Below the pieces are notes generated by a model. That model did no database searches. It saw only the letters and a list, made by a program, of their open reading frames with translations, and had not been told where the DNA came from. DNA of 64,000 nt from positions 3,079,001 to 3,143,000 of the forward strand of contig NZ_CP095855.1 of the NCBI RefSeq assembly GCF_023100805.1. Reading direction: 5' to 3'. Made by a program: the position numbers and the translations under genes. Positions 53,671-63,854 of this stretch are shown piece after piece. How positions within the stretch are numbered: the first letter of the stretch is position 1; each line of letters begins with the position of its first letter. The stretch comes from Chitinophaga filiformis (GTDB taxonomy: Bacteria > Bacteroidota > Bacteroidia > Chitinophagales > Chitinophagaceae).

Positions 53671-56600
53671 TTAAAATTCACATGTGATGCCCGCTGTATA
53701 GAATCTGCTCGCAGGCCAGTTACCGTTATCAAAACCACGTTGTAAAATGCCATTACCCTGTACATCCGGGTCCAGTCCTTTGTAGGATGTGATGGTAAAC
53801 AGATTCTGGCCACTTATGTAGATGCGGGCATTTGACAAACCGGCCCTGGATAAAAAGCCTTTTGAGACGTTATAAGCAAGCTCGATATTACGTAAGCGCA
53901 GATAAGTACCTTTTTCCAGCCACCTGTCGGTCTGCGCCATATTGTTAGCGGCAATAGCAGGATCGGAACCGGTGCTGACTGCAAGTCTCGGGTCAGTGCC
54001 TCCGGAGTTATTTTCTGACCATGGGTCAATGTCTTTTCTGAAGTTAGTCAGCTGGTAACTATCCAATACTCTTCTTACATCATTGTATAACTTGTTACCA
54101 AATACACCTACCCACTGCAGATTAAGTGTGAAGTTTTTGTAGAACGCATTGAACTGGAGGCCTGCCTGAACAGAAGGCCAGGGAGACCCCAGGAATTGCC
54201 TGTCGTCATTGTTGATAACGCCATCCCCGTTGGCGTCGATATACTTCACATCGCCAGGTTTGGCGTCAGGCTGTATCAGTCTTCCATTCTTATCAGTGTA
54301 AGCATTTACTTCTGCCGCTGAGTGGAAAATGCCGGCAGTCTTTATTACATACCATTCTCCGATGGCATGTCCCACCTGCGAGCGTAGAAAATTGGCCGGT
54401 TCGAGATAGTCAGCGCCACTGTTCTGATTGCCGACTGACAGTATCCGGTTTTTGATGGTAGTGATATTGCCGGATATATCCCAATGGAAAGGCGCGCTTT
54501 TACTTCTGTAGGTTGCTGTGAATTCAATACCCCTGTTACGTATAGAGGCAGCATTGATGGAGGGAGACCCGACGCCGCCAAGGTAATTGGCAATTGGAAG
54601 TTGCACCAGCACATCTTTGGATTTTGAATTGTAGGCGTCCAGGGAAAGCGACAGGCGGTTATCCCAGAAACCTGCATCTATTCCGATGTTTTGCTGGATA
54701 CGTGTTTCCCAGTGCAGATCCTCGTTTACAAGGGCTGCCTGGTATTGTCCTACCGCAGGAGTTTGCCCTGTTCCGTAGATGGCGCGCGGGTTATTATTCA
54801 ACACACCCAGGTAGTCCCAGGAGCCCAGTACATCACTAAACCCCAGCTTACCATAAGAGGCGCGTAATTTAAGGTCGCTGACAACAGGTACGTTGAAAAA
54901 GCTTTCCCTGTTTATCCGCCATGCCGCTGCGACCGATGGGAAGTAGCCCGTTCTGTAATCGGGACCAAACCGGGAATCCTGGTCTATACGCCCGGTTAAG
55001 GTCAACAGGTATCTATCGTCATAGGCGTAGTTGATGCGGCCCAGGTAACCATGTGCGCGCCACAGTAAAGAGGTTCCGCCGCCGGCAGCGGGAGCGCCAA
55101 GGGCAGAGCCGATAGTAGTGAAGAGTGTACCATTGACAGTCTGCAGGCCCGTGCGTCCGCCACTTGTGAACTCTGTCCGCTGTTGCGTTCTTGAAAAACC
55201 AAAGACGCCGTTAAGAGAATGCCGGCCGAAGGTTTTGTTGAAGTTCAGCGTATGCTCCATCAGGAAATTGGTGAACTGACTTCTGTTTTCATTAATACTG
55301 GTGGCAGCAGGCTGATTCGTATATCTCCAGATACCAGTATCCCTGACTTCACGATTATGGTCGAAGCTGGCTTCCACGCCTGTACTGAAACGGTAAATAA
55401 GCCAGTCAGTCAACTTAAATTCGACATATACATTGCCCAGTACTTTTACAAAGCTGTTTCTGATCTTATCAAGTGCATTGACAGCTGCATAATTGTTTGC
55501 GTAAGTAGGGATGTCTGTTGTCCCCATACCCCATCCACCTGGATTGTACTGTATCGACTTGTAATTTTCTGCCTGCACTGCTATTACCGGTAGCATCTGC
55601 GGCACTTCATAAAAGGCATTGATCCCGCCACCCGGATTAGCCCCATAGGATGTGCTTAGCATGAGATTTTCACCCAATGTAAGCCGCCCTTTTTTCGCTT
55701 CTGTATTGATACGCAAGCTGGCTCTTTCGAAGGAATTTCCGATCAGTACGCCGGTGTTTTTATAGTATCCGCCGGATATAAAGTAGTTTCCCGCTGCAGC
55801 ACCTCCTGATGCACTTAAATAATAATCCTGGCTGTTACCAGTGCGAAAAATGGCATCCTGCCAATCGGTGTTGATCGTGTTGTTGTTAAGTCCACCGGGA
55901 AGTCCCAGCCCTGAGTTTTGATATTGTTGTTTCACTGTCTGGAGGTATTGTGCCGCATCCATCATGTTCCAGCGCTTGGGGATCTGCTGCACGCCATAGC
56001 GTGCTGATAGATTAAGCCGCGTTGGGCCTTCCCGGCCTCTTTTGGTAGTAATAATAATTACCCCGTTACCCGCCCTGGACCCATAAATAGCTGCCGCCGA
56101 TGCATCTTTTAATACCTGAATGGATGCAATATCATCAGGATTAACAGTCACATTCGCATCTGCGAACATGCCGTCAATGACATACAGCGGATTGGAATTG
56201 CCGAAGTTGCTGACCCCTCTGATCTCCACGGCAGCATTGGTGCCAGGAGCTCCGGTATTTCTCACCGTTACCCCTGGTACCAGGCCCTGTATGGATTCCC
56301 CTACAGAAGCCGATGTAACACGGTTCACAGCTGTCATATCTACTACGCCCGTTGCCCCGGTCAGATCCTTTCTACGTACAGACTGATAACCGATGATCAC
56401 AACTGAGTTAAGATCATTCGCTTTTGACTGTAACTGGATATTCAGAAATGGAGCACTACCGGCGCTTACTTCCTGACTGGCATATCCCAGGAAGCTAAGT
56501 TCGATCAAGACACTGGTATCTTTTACAGACAGGGTAAAAGAACCATCTTCTTTTGTAAGCGTACCGTTTGTCGTACCTTTCTCATGTACACTGACGTTGG

Positions 56601-56733
56601 CTAATGGCTCGTTCTGTGTCCCGCTGACCCGCCCTCGTATGGTATTGGTTTGGGCAACAGAGGATTGGGAAATAGCACATAGAAGCAAAATAATCGCGCA
56701 GGCATTATATGCCTGAAGCATTTTTCTTTTCAT
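53671..56733 (-). CDS. SusC/RagA TonB-dependent transporter, no STN domain
   Basis: A 1020-residue protein with a signal peptide, a carboxypeptidase-like domain (GRVSGTQNEPLANVSVHEKG), the plug with QVLKDASAAAIYGSRAGNG and a barrel of normal length. Unlike the first SusC in the window it has no STN domain, and no sigma/anti-sigma pair is adjacent, so it is controlled in another way. Its partner SusD gene is 10 bp downstream. Confidence 0.95.
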   Translation of the reverse strand: MKRKMLQAYNACAIILLLCAISQSSVAQTNTIRGRVSGTQNEPLANVSVHEKGTTNGTLTKEDGSFTLSVKDTSVLIELSFLGYASQEVSAGSAPFLNIQLQSKANDLNSVVIIGYQSVRRKDLTGATGVVDMTAVNRVTSASVGESIQGLVPGVTVRNTGAPGTNAAVEIRGVSNFGNSNPLYVIDGMFADANVTVNPDDIASIQVLKDASAAAIYGSRAGNGVIIITTKRGREGPTRLNLSARYGVQQIPKRWNMMDAAQYLQTVKQQYQNSGLGLPGGLNNNTINTDWQDAIFRTGNSQDYYLSASGGAAAGNYFISGGYYKNTGVLIGNSFERASLRINTEAKKGRLTLGENLMLSTSYGANPGGGINAFYEVPQMLPVIAVQAENYKSIQYNPGGWGMGTTDIPTYANNYAAVNALDKIRNSFVKVLGNVYVEFKLTDWLIYRFSTGVEASFDHNREVRDTGIWRYTNQPAATSINENRSQFTNFLMEHTLNFNKTFGRHSLNGVFGFSRTQQRTEFTSGGRTGLQTVNGTLFTTIGSALGAPAAGGGTSLLWRAHGYLGRINYAYDDRYLLTLTGRIDQDSRFGPDYRTGYFPSVAAAWRINRESFFNVPVVSDLKLRASYGKLGFSDVLGSWDYLGVLNNNPRAIYGTGQTPAVGQYQAALVNEDLHWETRIQQNIGIDAGFWDNRLSLSLDAYNSKSKDVLVQLPIANYLGGVGSPSINAASIRNRGIEFTATYRSKSAPFHWDISGNITTIKNRILSVGNQNSGADYLEPANFLRSQVGHAIGEWYVIKTAGIFHSAAEVNAYTDKNGRLIQPDAKPGDVKYIDANGDGVINNDDRQFLGSPWPSVQAGLQFNAFYKNFTLNLQWVGVFGNKLYNDVRRVLDSYQLTNFRKDIDPWSENNSGGTDPRLAVSTGSDPAIAANNMAQTDRWLEKGTYLRLRNIELAYNVSKGFLSRAGLSNARIYISGQNLFTITSYKGLDPDVQGNGILQRGFDNGNWPASRFYTAGITCEF

Positions 56734-57096
56734 ATGTTTGTATTTACTTATTAGTTTACATCAAGGTGATTTTCGAGGTGAGTCAGCGTTTGTTAAATGG
56801 CGGTCCCATGTTTGATGTAATAGGGGACAATTGGATATGTCCTTCGAAGAGTCAGTCTTTACATAACGTTTTGTGCAAAGGTTTATCCAGGGGTGTCAGA
56901 TAATGTCACGCAAAAGATCATATTAGATTACGGCATACCGGATAAGGCCGGAAAAATCATGCCAGCGGACTGGCAGAGTGATTTTTATCGAGGTGGAGAG
57001 ATAAGTGAGTACAAGTGGAATTATATTGCAGAATTTTTGATACACAGATTAGCCGCTGTCTACCTACAGATTCCTCGTAGTATGTAATGGGGGGCG
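56734..57096. other. Region with a weak open frame
   Basis: 363 bp. A 64-codon frame at 56893-57087 starting at GTG could be a small protein, but composition and context do not support it strongly. The susC promoter should lie at the left side, but no TAnnTTTG match was clear. Confidence 0.4.
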
Positions 57097-57324
57097 TTAA
57101 AGGCATTCTTTACAGATCCGCCGTCCTACTTCGTCAATTAGTCCTTCTTCAATGATATTATCTTTGTAAATCGCCTGCAGGCAATCGTCTTCAGTAGAAA
57201 GGAATAGCAGCTCATGACCAGCGACGTTTGCTATGATCCTACAGTCATTGTTCTCGTGGGACAGTGTAACGGTCACTTCATAGTCCACTCCTTTATACGG
57301 TATTTGTAGTTTGTGAATGTCCAT
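57097..57324 (-). CDS. Hypothetical protein, 75 aa
   Basis: A 75-residue soluble protein (MDIHKLQIPYKGVDYEVTVT; GHELLFLSTEDDCLQAIYK) that ends with a Cys pair in RRICKECL. No recognised family; the beta-rich sequence and clear start support a real gene. Standalone. Confidence 0.6.
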   Translation of the reverse strand: MDIHKLQIPYKGVDYEVTVTLSHENNDCRIIANVAGHELLFLSTEDDCLQAIYKDNIIEEGLIDEVGRRICKECL

Positions 57325-57741
57325 GGTAGGTTTGTTTTAATGGGCTGCTGGTAGTTTTTTATATGCCTGGCATCCGACTAATATAAGCCAATAAGTATGC
57401 CGTTGAATATGGCTGAATCTGCTGGTATTTATTGTTTTTTTACTACTCATTCATTATTCCGCCTTGTCAATTGCATCAACCGGATCGTGTTGTTATGATT
57501 ACGGAAAAATTATCCTTTCACAGGCCATTTACTGCATAATTTCAGATGATTTCATGAAGCGTTGGACTCTTGATAAGCATTACTAATGAGATAGAATAAA
57601 TCGGCAACATAATTATGTAACTAAACCGCTATAGATGGAAGGTAATTACAGCACTGAAAGCCATACGAGGCCACAGCTGGATATGATTAAAGGGGATCAG
57701 TCAAATCTGTTTTAAACGAACGCAGGAAATAAATGGGTATT
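57325..57741. other. Gene-poor intergenic region
   Basis: 417 bp, AT-rich, between minus-strand genes. No gene, RNA or repeat was identified. Confidence 0.5.
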
Positions 57742-58467
57742 TCATTCCCGTTTGGAAGAAAGCAACTTTGCATTCACCAGTTCAAAAAAATCCTTTTTAT
57801 AGGCTTCTCCTATAACAATTGGCTTTGTTTCGTTCAGGATCCTCACCATATTACCTTCTATGGCAGTCAGATGACTGAGTGATATAATAAACGACTTATG
57901 TATGCGCACGAATCCCATCGTTGACAGGTGTTCAGCAAGTTCTTTCAGTTTCAGATACGCGGTGATCTTCCGCTGGTCGTCCATCTGAATGACAACATAA
58001 TTGCCCAGACCCTCGATGTATGTGATCCTGCCGGAATCGATCTTCAGTAACTTACCTTTTTGTTCTGTTTTTACAAATACATAACTATCCTGGTCATTTT
58101 TCAATTGTGTGGCATTGTGAAAAGTCCACAGGCGATTAACAGCTTTCAGAAACCTGACAAATGCTATCGGTTTTAACAGATAGTCTACCACGGCGTGTTC
58201 AAAGCCTTCCAGTGCATATTCTTTATAGGCCGTTGTCATGATGATATAACTGTCCTTACCGACGAGATTTAGTATTTCTATACCGGTAAGATTTGGCATC
58301 TGCACATCCAGAAAGATGAGCCGTGGTCGTAGGTCTGTTATCATTGTAAGTCCTCTTACCGGATCTGTGGTAGTGCTCACTAAACGTAGAAAATGTACCT
58401 GATCTATATGTTCTTTGAGGAGATCGATAGCATGCTGCTCATCATCTATAATGATACAATCTATCAT
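57742..58467 (-). CDS. LytTR-family response regulator
   Basis: A 241-residue regulator: receiver with IIDDEQH, Asp in RLIFLDVQMP and Lys in YLLKPIAF; LytTR domain (GRITYIEGLGNYVVIQM; FVRIHKSFIISLSHLTAIEG). Its start overlaps the kinase stop by 4 nt (ATGA type), so the pair is coupled. Targets unknown; the RiPP-locus regulator is a separate paralogue. Confidence 0.93.
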   Translation of the reverse strand: MIDCIIIDDEQHAIDLLKEHIDQVHFLRLVSTTTDPVRGLTMITDLRPRLIFLDVQMPNLTGIEILNLVGKDSYIIMTTAYKEYALEGFEHAVVDYLLKPIAFVRFLKAVNRLWTFHNATQLKNDQDSYVFVKTEQKGKLLKIDSGRITYIEGLGNYVVIQMDDQRKITAYLKLKELAEHLSTMGFVRIHKSFIISLSHLTAIEGNMVRILNETKPIVIGEAYKKDFFELVNAKLLSSKRE

Positions 58468-59504
58468 ATGTTCCAGTTTATTTTTAATGATACACTAAAG
58501 AATTGTTCCTCATTCTGCAATATGAAACTGCAACGGTGTCCATAGGTCAGACTGAGTCGCTGGCTGATATTCTGAAGACCAACCCCATTAGACAACTCCT
58601 TAATACCTTTTCCTTTCTTATTTCTGATGTCAAAAGAAAACTCGTTTACATTGGTACATACTTTTATAAGCAGGGGATGAGCTGCGTTATGCAGATCGCC
58701 ATGTTTAAAGGCATTTTCTACCAAAGTTATCAGTACTAATGGAATAATCCTGATCGACTGGTCATCGATCTGTTCTTCGTACTGAATATGTAACTGCCGG
58801 TTATGGCGGCGCTGATTAATTTCAACGACATTTTTCATATGCTCTAACTCATCCATTATACTCACCTGTCCGTCTGTTGCATCGCTTTTTCCCAGTGCAT
58901 ACCGCATAATGTTCGCCAGTATCAGTATCGAATCCGCAGTTTCCTTATTTAGTTTAATAACTTTTCCATAAATGAAACTTAACGAGTTAAACAGGAAATG
59001 AGGATTGATCTGGTGCTTTAACGCACTGAGTTCTGCTTCTGTTCTTTGTTTTTCCAACATGATACGTTCTTTCCCTTTTCGTACCCATTCCACTAACAGC
59101 GCTATTGAAAAACTTGTAATAAGATTAAATACGTACACTATCAGCAATAGCCAGCTCATACTGTTCAGAGATAACGAAGTTTTGGTGGAAACAACATTAT
59201 GCTCCCGCTGGATCAAAAAGTAGCCATAGTTCAATATGAATTTGATGAGGAAAAGCAATATTGTGATCATCAGCAGTTTGCTGTACTTACGCTCCTTATG
59301 CATCGCAGGAATGATCACTTTAAATATCAGTATATAATGGGTAATAACTGATTCGACTACAAAAAGTAGCAGATTCCATGGATTGGTAAATTCTTTAGTG
59401 GTTCGACCGGGATCCACTACGTAGGACAGGAAGAAGAAAGCGCCATATATAAACAAGGAGAATAATGTCAGTAAAAGCAATCGCCTGTAATTTACTTTCA
59501 ACAT
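58464..59504 (-). CDS. LytS-type membrane sensor histidine kinase
   Basis: A 346-residue kinase from ATG 59504 (MLKVNYRRLLLLTLFSLFIY); an in-frame ATG at 59594 would overlap the lipoprotein gene, so is not preferred. Four membrane helices are followed by ELSALKHQINPHFLFNSLSF with the phospho-accepting His, and an ATPase domain (LVENAFKHGDL; NGVGLQNISQRLSL). It signals to the overlapping LytTR regulator. Confidence 0.9.
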   Translation of the reverse strand: MLKVNYRRLLLLTLFSLFIYGAFFFLSYVVDPGRTTKEFTNPWNLLLFVVESVITHYILIFKVIIPAMHKERKYSKLLMITILLFLIKFILNYGYFLIQREHNVVSTKTSLSLNSMSWLLLIVYVFNLITSFSIALLVEWVRKGKERIMLEKQRTEAELSALKHQINPHFLFNSLSFIYGKVIKLNKETADSILILANIMRYALGKSDATDGQVSIMDELEHMKNVVEINQRRHNRQLHIQYEEQIDDQSIRIIPLVLITLVENAFKHGDLHNAAHPLLIKVCTNVNEFSFDIRNKKGKGIKELSNGVGLQNISQRLSLTYGHRCSFILQNEEQFFSVSLKINWNI

Positions 59505-59525
59505 CTGGTGATGGTTTTTATAAAG

Positions 59526-59557
59526 AGGAATTGCGTAAGGGTACTTACGCAATTCCT
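59526..59557. terminator. Perfect 14-bp hairpin between lipoprotein and kinase genes
   Basis: AGGAATTGCGTAAG at 59526-59539 and its complement at 59544-59557 with loop GGTA. On the minus strand the tail is T-rich but not a pure T run, so partial termination or RNA stabilisation are both possible. Confidence 0.6.
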
Positions 59558-59565
59558 TTATGGGT

Positions 59566-59976
59566 TTACTGATTGTACTTAATAAAGGTCGCAATTATCT
59601 TTGTTTCCTTAATATCCCTTGTTTGAGAGGATGAATTGGCTATTACCTTATCCTTCTTCGTTTTACTTGCAATGGCTGTGCCATTTTGCTGGGTAACGAC
59701 CACCTCTTCCGTGAGCGTCATAATTACGCCATCTGCTCCTTTGGCTTTTCCCATTTCTATCACCTTTTGCTGAGTGGCTTCTATTGAACCAAATCCTTTC
59801 TCAATGGTGGTAGAACCCATGGTGGTATATTGCTTTCTGATGTCAGCCTTGTCGAGATATACGTCAACATTTGAAGTGGGTGGATATGTGGTTCCAAAAT
59901 AAGATGGCTTGGCACATGCAGTCATCAACGTAATAAGCAGTATTCCAAATAACTGAATTAATGTTTCTTTTTTCAT
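59566..59976 (-). CDS. Small lipoprotein, hypothetical
   Basis: A 136-residue protein with lipoprotein signal MKKETLIQLFGILLITLMTAC (Cys21), then a soluble beta-alpha part (NVDVYLDKADIRKQYTTMGS; VIEMGKAKGADGVIMTL). The ADGVIM segment recalls YdgH/BhsA-like or DUF4156-like envelope proteins, but I do not claim a family. It lies 61 bp upstream of the LytS gene with the hairpin between. Confidence 0.75.
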   Translation of the reverse strand: MKKETLIQLFGILLITLMTACAKPSYFGTTYPPTSNVDVYLDKADIRKQYTTMGSTTIEKGFGSIEATQQKVIEMGKAKGADGVIMTLTEEVVVTQQNGTAIASKTKKDKVIANSSSQTRDIKETKIIATFIKYNQ

Positions 59977-60033
59977 TTTAGATGTTTTAAATGTGTCAAT
60001 TGCTGATTGCGCTATTTAGTGCGAAATCATGAG

Positions 60034-60041
60034 CAAATTTA
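60034..60041 (-). promoter_or_regulatory. -7 box of the small lipoprotein gene
   Basis: The minus strand reads TAAATTTG, a perfect TAnnTTTG match, 58 nt upstream of the ATG. No TTG at the expected -33 position was found. Confidence 0.45.
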
Positions 60042-60105
60042 TCCTGACACACTTACCTCTAAAACTTTGTTATTTGAAATGGCGTTTACTGCATGTAAAT
60101 GGGAT

Positions 60106-60174
60106 TTATTTTCGCCATTCGGCTACATCGTCGGCCACAGCAATCGCTTCGATCTCTACCATGGCAGCAGGTGG
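60106..60174 (-). pseudogene. Possible relic of a RidA-family gene (last 22 codons)
   Basis: The minus strand has an open end PPAAMVEIEAIAVADDVAEW followed by RK and a stop. The segment resembles the C-terminus of RidA (YjgF) enamine deaminases. A stop codon lies two codons upstream and no other part of the gene is found, so this would be a decayed remnant. The match is short and by eye. Confidence 0.35.
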
Positions 60175-60405
60175 ATACTACTCATAACAATACTGCTTTA
60201 TTGCCGGGCGTTAAATGAAATCTTAGGGAGTTAGCGAATCTTAAATAAGTTCCCTCATTAGGTTAGGCGATGGTTAATATCGCGTTAACTCTAATATCGA
60301 TGTCCTGGTGATAGGGGAGTTGTCGGAAGTACAAAGGAATATTAAGCGAACAGGCAAAATCGGCCAATTATGGATATGGTGGTAAATAATGGGCTTTACT
60401 TTAAT

Positions 60406-62721
60406 TTAGTTCGTCAGATATTTTGATACGGGCGGTAGCCCTCGTTTCCCTTCGACAATTGTTGTTGTATTGTAGACCTTGAAGGGAAATTTTAAAAGAA
60501 TAGTCAAACCATGATCATTTTCGATGGAAAAAGTTCCTTCCAGTTGTGTAATCAGTCCTTCCAAAAGTCTGATCCCAAGTGTATTTGAAGTTGTGGGATT
60601 GAAATCTTTGGGCAATCCTACCCCGTTATCGCTGATTTTTATCTCTATGAAGGCTCCTGCGCGTTTAACAAGGATATTGATATGGCCCGTTTGATGATCA
60701 GGAAATGCATATTTCAGTGCGTTGGTCACAGTTTCATTTAAGATGATACCTACAGGTATCGCCTGGGAAACATCAAGGGTGATATCATCAATCTCACACG
60801 TTATCGCGACCTTGTTCATGCTGTAATTTAAAGAACTGTTTAATGAATGGACTAATTCTTTAATGTATAATGAAAGGTTGATCTCCGTCGTGTTATCCGT
60901 CTTGTATAATTGATCATGTATCAACGCGATTGCCTGCACGCGGTTCTGGCTTTCAAGTATCGCTTCCTGTGCTTTTTCGTTCTGTACATAGCCCGATTGC
61001 GTATCCAACAGGCTCATCACGATCTGCAGATTATTTTTGACACGGTGGTTCACTTCCTTGAGTAGCAGGTCTTTTTCCCCGATGAGCTGATTCTTGTCCG
61101 ATACCAGATGCTGTAACGAAATATTTTGTTGGTCGATCTCAGATTTCTGAAGCAACAAAAGCGCATTGCTGCGTTGTTTTAACCTGTAACGGCTATAAAT
61201 AAGTGCAGTAATGATCAGTAATAACACAATTCCGCCAATGGTCACCTTATGGAGAAGTTGGTTACGTTTCAATTTAATATCACTTATCAGCGCTTCCCTG
61301 GTAAGCGAGTCTATGTGCCTGTTTTTTTCCAGTGCCTCATTTTCAATATGAAGTAGGGAGATTTGATAGTTTCTTGCGATATTATCAATTGAATCTTTAA
61401 TCTCCTTTTCTTTAAGAAAGTGCTTCATGGCAGACTTCGTATCTCCTTGTAAGGACACCAGCTTATAGTAACGGTATTCGGCCGTTCTGATACCCGCTGC
61501 ATAATTTAGTTTGTGCGCCATGGTGGCATACAGCTCCGTATAGCGATACGCTTTTTTCACCTGTCCTATCTCTGAATAATACGAAGCAAGCGAGTTATAG
61601 GCGTTCATGAGTTCTTTGACGTTTTGACTGGAGATTGCCGGTAACAGACTTTTTACTTCCAGCACATATTTTTCGGCGTCTCCGAAGCGTTTTGCATAGA
61701 TCAGATTATTTAAAAACTCCACTGTTATCGATAATTTTTCCAGGTTAGTAACAGCCCGGCTTTTCATTTCTTCGAGTACGGCTAAAGCTTTAGGGAGTTC
61801 GCCCGTGTGGGTGTAGGCTAATGCCAGTGTTGAAGATCCGGCATCCATAAAGCCCCGGTCATTGTAACGTTTTGCCAGTCTTAATTCCTCGATGGCATAT
61901 GGAATCGTCTGCTTATAGTCTTGAAGTTTAACATAAGTAGAAGCGATAAGGTGGTTGATTAAACTGACCTGTAGCGTTGTATCTCGGACCTCTTTGGCAG
62001 TCTGAAGCGCCAGTAAATTATATTTTAAGGCGTTGCTATAATCACCTAAGTCATACGATATCCTCCCGATATTCCAGTAAATCCCCTCAACCGTCCGGCG
62101 ACTTACTCCTTTCCCTAAATTTAAGGCTTCGAACAGTAATCTAAGTCCTTCGGTAATTCGATCTGCATTAAATAACAGATCAGCATTTGCCGTTAGCAAA
62201 AAGGAGAGCCAAAGGACATTTCCGTTTTTTCTGAATATGCTGATAGCCTTGTTAATATATAGTATCCTGTTTTGAAGCGAGACCGGATCAGAAGTGGAGT
62301 AGTACTGAGCGATAAGGTGATATGATCTTGCCTCCCCATCGCTGTTATTATGCATTTGAGAAAATGCAAGCGCATTTTTAGCAGTCTTTAGACCCGTTTC
62401 GCCGTCGCCTCGATTATAATAAGTTTCTGCACTAAGCAGCATGGCATTAATAATTCCAAAATGATAGTCGAGCCGGCGACTTAGTGCTGCAGCCTGTGTT
62501 GCTAATGAAACAGCTGAATCAATGTCTTTCCCGTCTTTGGTAGGTTTTAGAAGCATTAAATGTCCCAGGGCCAGTTGCACCTGGACCTTAGTTGTATCGT
62601 CGGCACTTGTTGCCAGTCTTTGCCGTAATTCCGTCAAAGGTAATTCATCCAAATTGCTGGTTTGTGCCAGTGATGGCATTGCAAAAAGAATCAGGAAAAT
62701 GCCTAATAATGCGTTCTTCAT
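60406..62721 (-). CDS. TPR-containing membrane histidine kinase (HisKA_2 type)
   Basis: A 771-residue kinase from ATG 62721 (MKNALLGIFLILFAMPSLA signal peptide). About 450 residues of TPR repeats are predicted in the periplasm, then a membrane helix (VTIGGIVLLLIITALIYSRY), a coiled coil, the HisKA_2 motif LLKEVNHRVKNNLQIVMSLL with the phospho-accepting His, and an ATPase (LNETVTNALKYAF; SDNGVGLPKDF; LGIRLLEGL). No response regulator is directly adjacent, so it is an orphan kinase; the LytTR gene at 57742 is a possible but distant partner. Confidence 0.92.
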   Translation of the reverse strand: MKNALLGIFLILFAMPSLAQTSNLDELPLTELRQRLATSADDTTKVQVQLALGHLMLLKPTKDGKDIDSAVSLATQAAALSRRLDYHFGIINAMLLSAETYYNRGDGETGLKTAKNALAFSQMHNNSDGEARSYHLIAQYYSTSDPVSLQNRILYINKAISIFRKNGNVLWLSFLLTANADLLFNADRITEGLRLLFEALNLGKGVSRRTVEGIYWNIGRISYDLGDYSNALKYNLLALQTAKEVRDTTLQVSLINHLIASTYVKLQDYKQTIPYAIEELRLAKRYNDRGFMDAGSSTLALAYTHTGELPKALAVLEEMKSRAVTNLEKLSITVEFLNNLIYAKRFGDAEKYVLEVKSLLPAISSQNVKELMNAYNSLASYYSEIGQVKKAYRYTELYATMAHKLNYAAGIRTAEYRYYKLVSLQGDTKSAMKHFLKEKEIKDSIDNIARNYQISLLHIENEALEKNRHIDSLTREALISDIKLKRNQLLHKVTIGGIVLLLIITALIYSRYRLKQRSNALLLLQKSEIDQQNISLQHLVSDKNQLIGEKDLLLKEVNHRVKNNLQIVMSLLDTQSGYVQNEKAQEAILESQNRVQAIALIHDQLYKTDNTTEINLSLYIKELVHSLNSSLNYSMNKVAITCEIDDITLDVSQAIPVGIILNETVTNALKYAFPDHQTGHINILVKRAGAFIEIKISDNGVGLPKDFNPTTSNTLGIRLLEGLITQLEGTFSIENDHGLTILLKFPFKVYNTTTIVEGKRGLPPVSKYLTN

Positions 62722-62796
62722 AATTTGTGCGCTTCGAAATGTCAAAAGCTTCTATACCAGATATAACGCCGGTTGAGCCCCAAACTCCAATTTATA

Positions 62797-62804
62797 CAAA
62801 ACTA
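62797..62804 (-). promoter_or_regulatory. -7 box of the TPR kinase gene
   Basis: The minus strand reads TAGTTTTG, a match to TAnnTTTG, 76 nt upstream of the ATG. No clear -33 TTG. Confidence 0.4.
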
Positions 62805-63362
62805 CAATACCTGACTCAAAATAACCCTAAAGGCATTGCATACCTTCCCCAAAAACATTCTTAATGGCCAACCGATTAAACATATATATCATTAAATATT
62901 CATAGCATTTTGTTTTAAAGAGTTAACAGCCAACTTTGTAAGGTCTTGCAGATTCAAATGGCCGTTGATTAGCCATAAGAAAGCCAATTAAGTATAGCCT
63001 GCATTGAACTGGTTAACCGGCTTTCTGCTTCATTGCCTTCTGCCCGTCGTCTATGTATCACTGGCGTGTCTTTTAAATTCTGTCAGTTAACCAAATTTGC
63101 CATGTTATCCCCGATGAGAAATTTATAATCCGGACAGCGATTCTAATGATGTTAAACCGTATTAACATGCCAGACATGTTTCATTAATGGAGCTGGAATG
63201 TAATCCATACTATCATTGGATATAAATCTTTTTTAGTTTTTTAAGTTTCGTCGTTTCCCTACAGGAGGCAACTCTCTCCTGTTGCAGGTGCTGCGCCTTT
63301 GTTTGCGATTCATGACACAATATTAGGAAGGAATTTAAAGGACCTCAAAAAAAACTATACGA

Positions 63363-63428
63363 GAGCCCGAAAATGGCTCATAAGAGCCGAAAAACGCCTC
63401 ATAAGAGCTGTCATTAAAACGCTATTAA
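63363..63428 (+). repeat. Imperfect 21-bp tandem repeats
   Basis: Units at 63363-63383 and 63384-63404 share GAGCC, a CGAAAA-type core and CTCATAA; a third, more diverged unit follows to 63428. GGCTC-ATAA-GAGCC is itself palindromic. Confidence 0.6.
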
Positions 63429-63533
63429 ATGACGCTCAAATCCTTTTTTGTAGCTTTTACGAGCGGAATGCTGCCTTTCTCACCTGTAAGGGTAATGTGA
63501 TGATCCTTCATGCTTAACTGGTATGGCTATTAG

Positions 63534-63638
63534 ATTCGTTCCGATAGGCTTTGAGAAAGCTTTATGCTACGTTCATTCCACGTCTTAAACGCAAGATGAA
63601 CGTAGCATAAAGCTATCTCAAAGCCTATCGGAACGAAT
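63534..63638. repeat. 43-bp inverted repeat (one mismatch)
   Basis: Arms at 63534-63576 and 63596-63638 start ATTCGTTCCGATAGGCTTTG and end with the complement; the 19-nt loop is non-palindromic. The stem is far too long for an ordinary terminator and has no T run. A palindromic mobile unit (MITE-like) or a hairpin RNA gene are alternatives. Confidence 0.8.
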
Positions 63639-63854
63639 ATGTATCGAACAGATCTCGTCATTCACCGATACACATACAAAGTGGTGATAATATTTTAAAA
63701 ACAGTATTGTCCGACTAGAATAAAAGATAGCATACAAAAAGAAGGAATTCAACTCGATCCCTGATAAGCAGACCCAGAGCGGGCTCAGACGACTATAAAA
63801 AGCAAAAGGTCGGGATCTGTAAAATAAACTGTGTCAATAATATTTAAGTACTAG

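Larger units (their letters stand above)
59977..60405. other. Intergenic region
   Basis: 429 bp between minus-strand genes. It holds the lipoprotein -7 box and the possible RidA relic listed separately. Confidence 0.5.

Noticed and set aside
60007-60234. 75-codon plus-strand frame
   Set aside because: No family likeness; overlaps the possible RidA relic on the other strand.
63299-63517. 72-codon open frame near the right edge
   Set aside because: It is made largely of the 21-bp tandem repeats; no protein-like signal.
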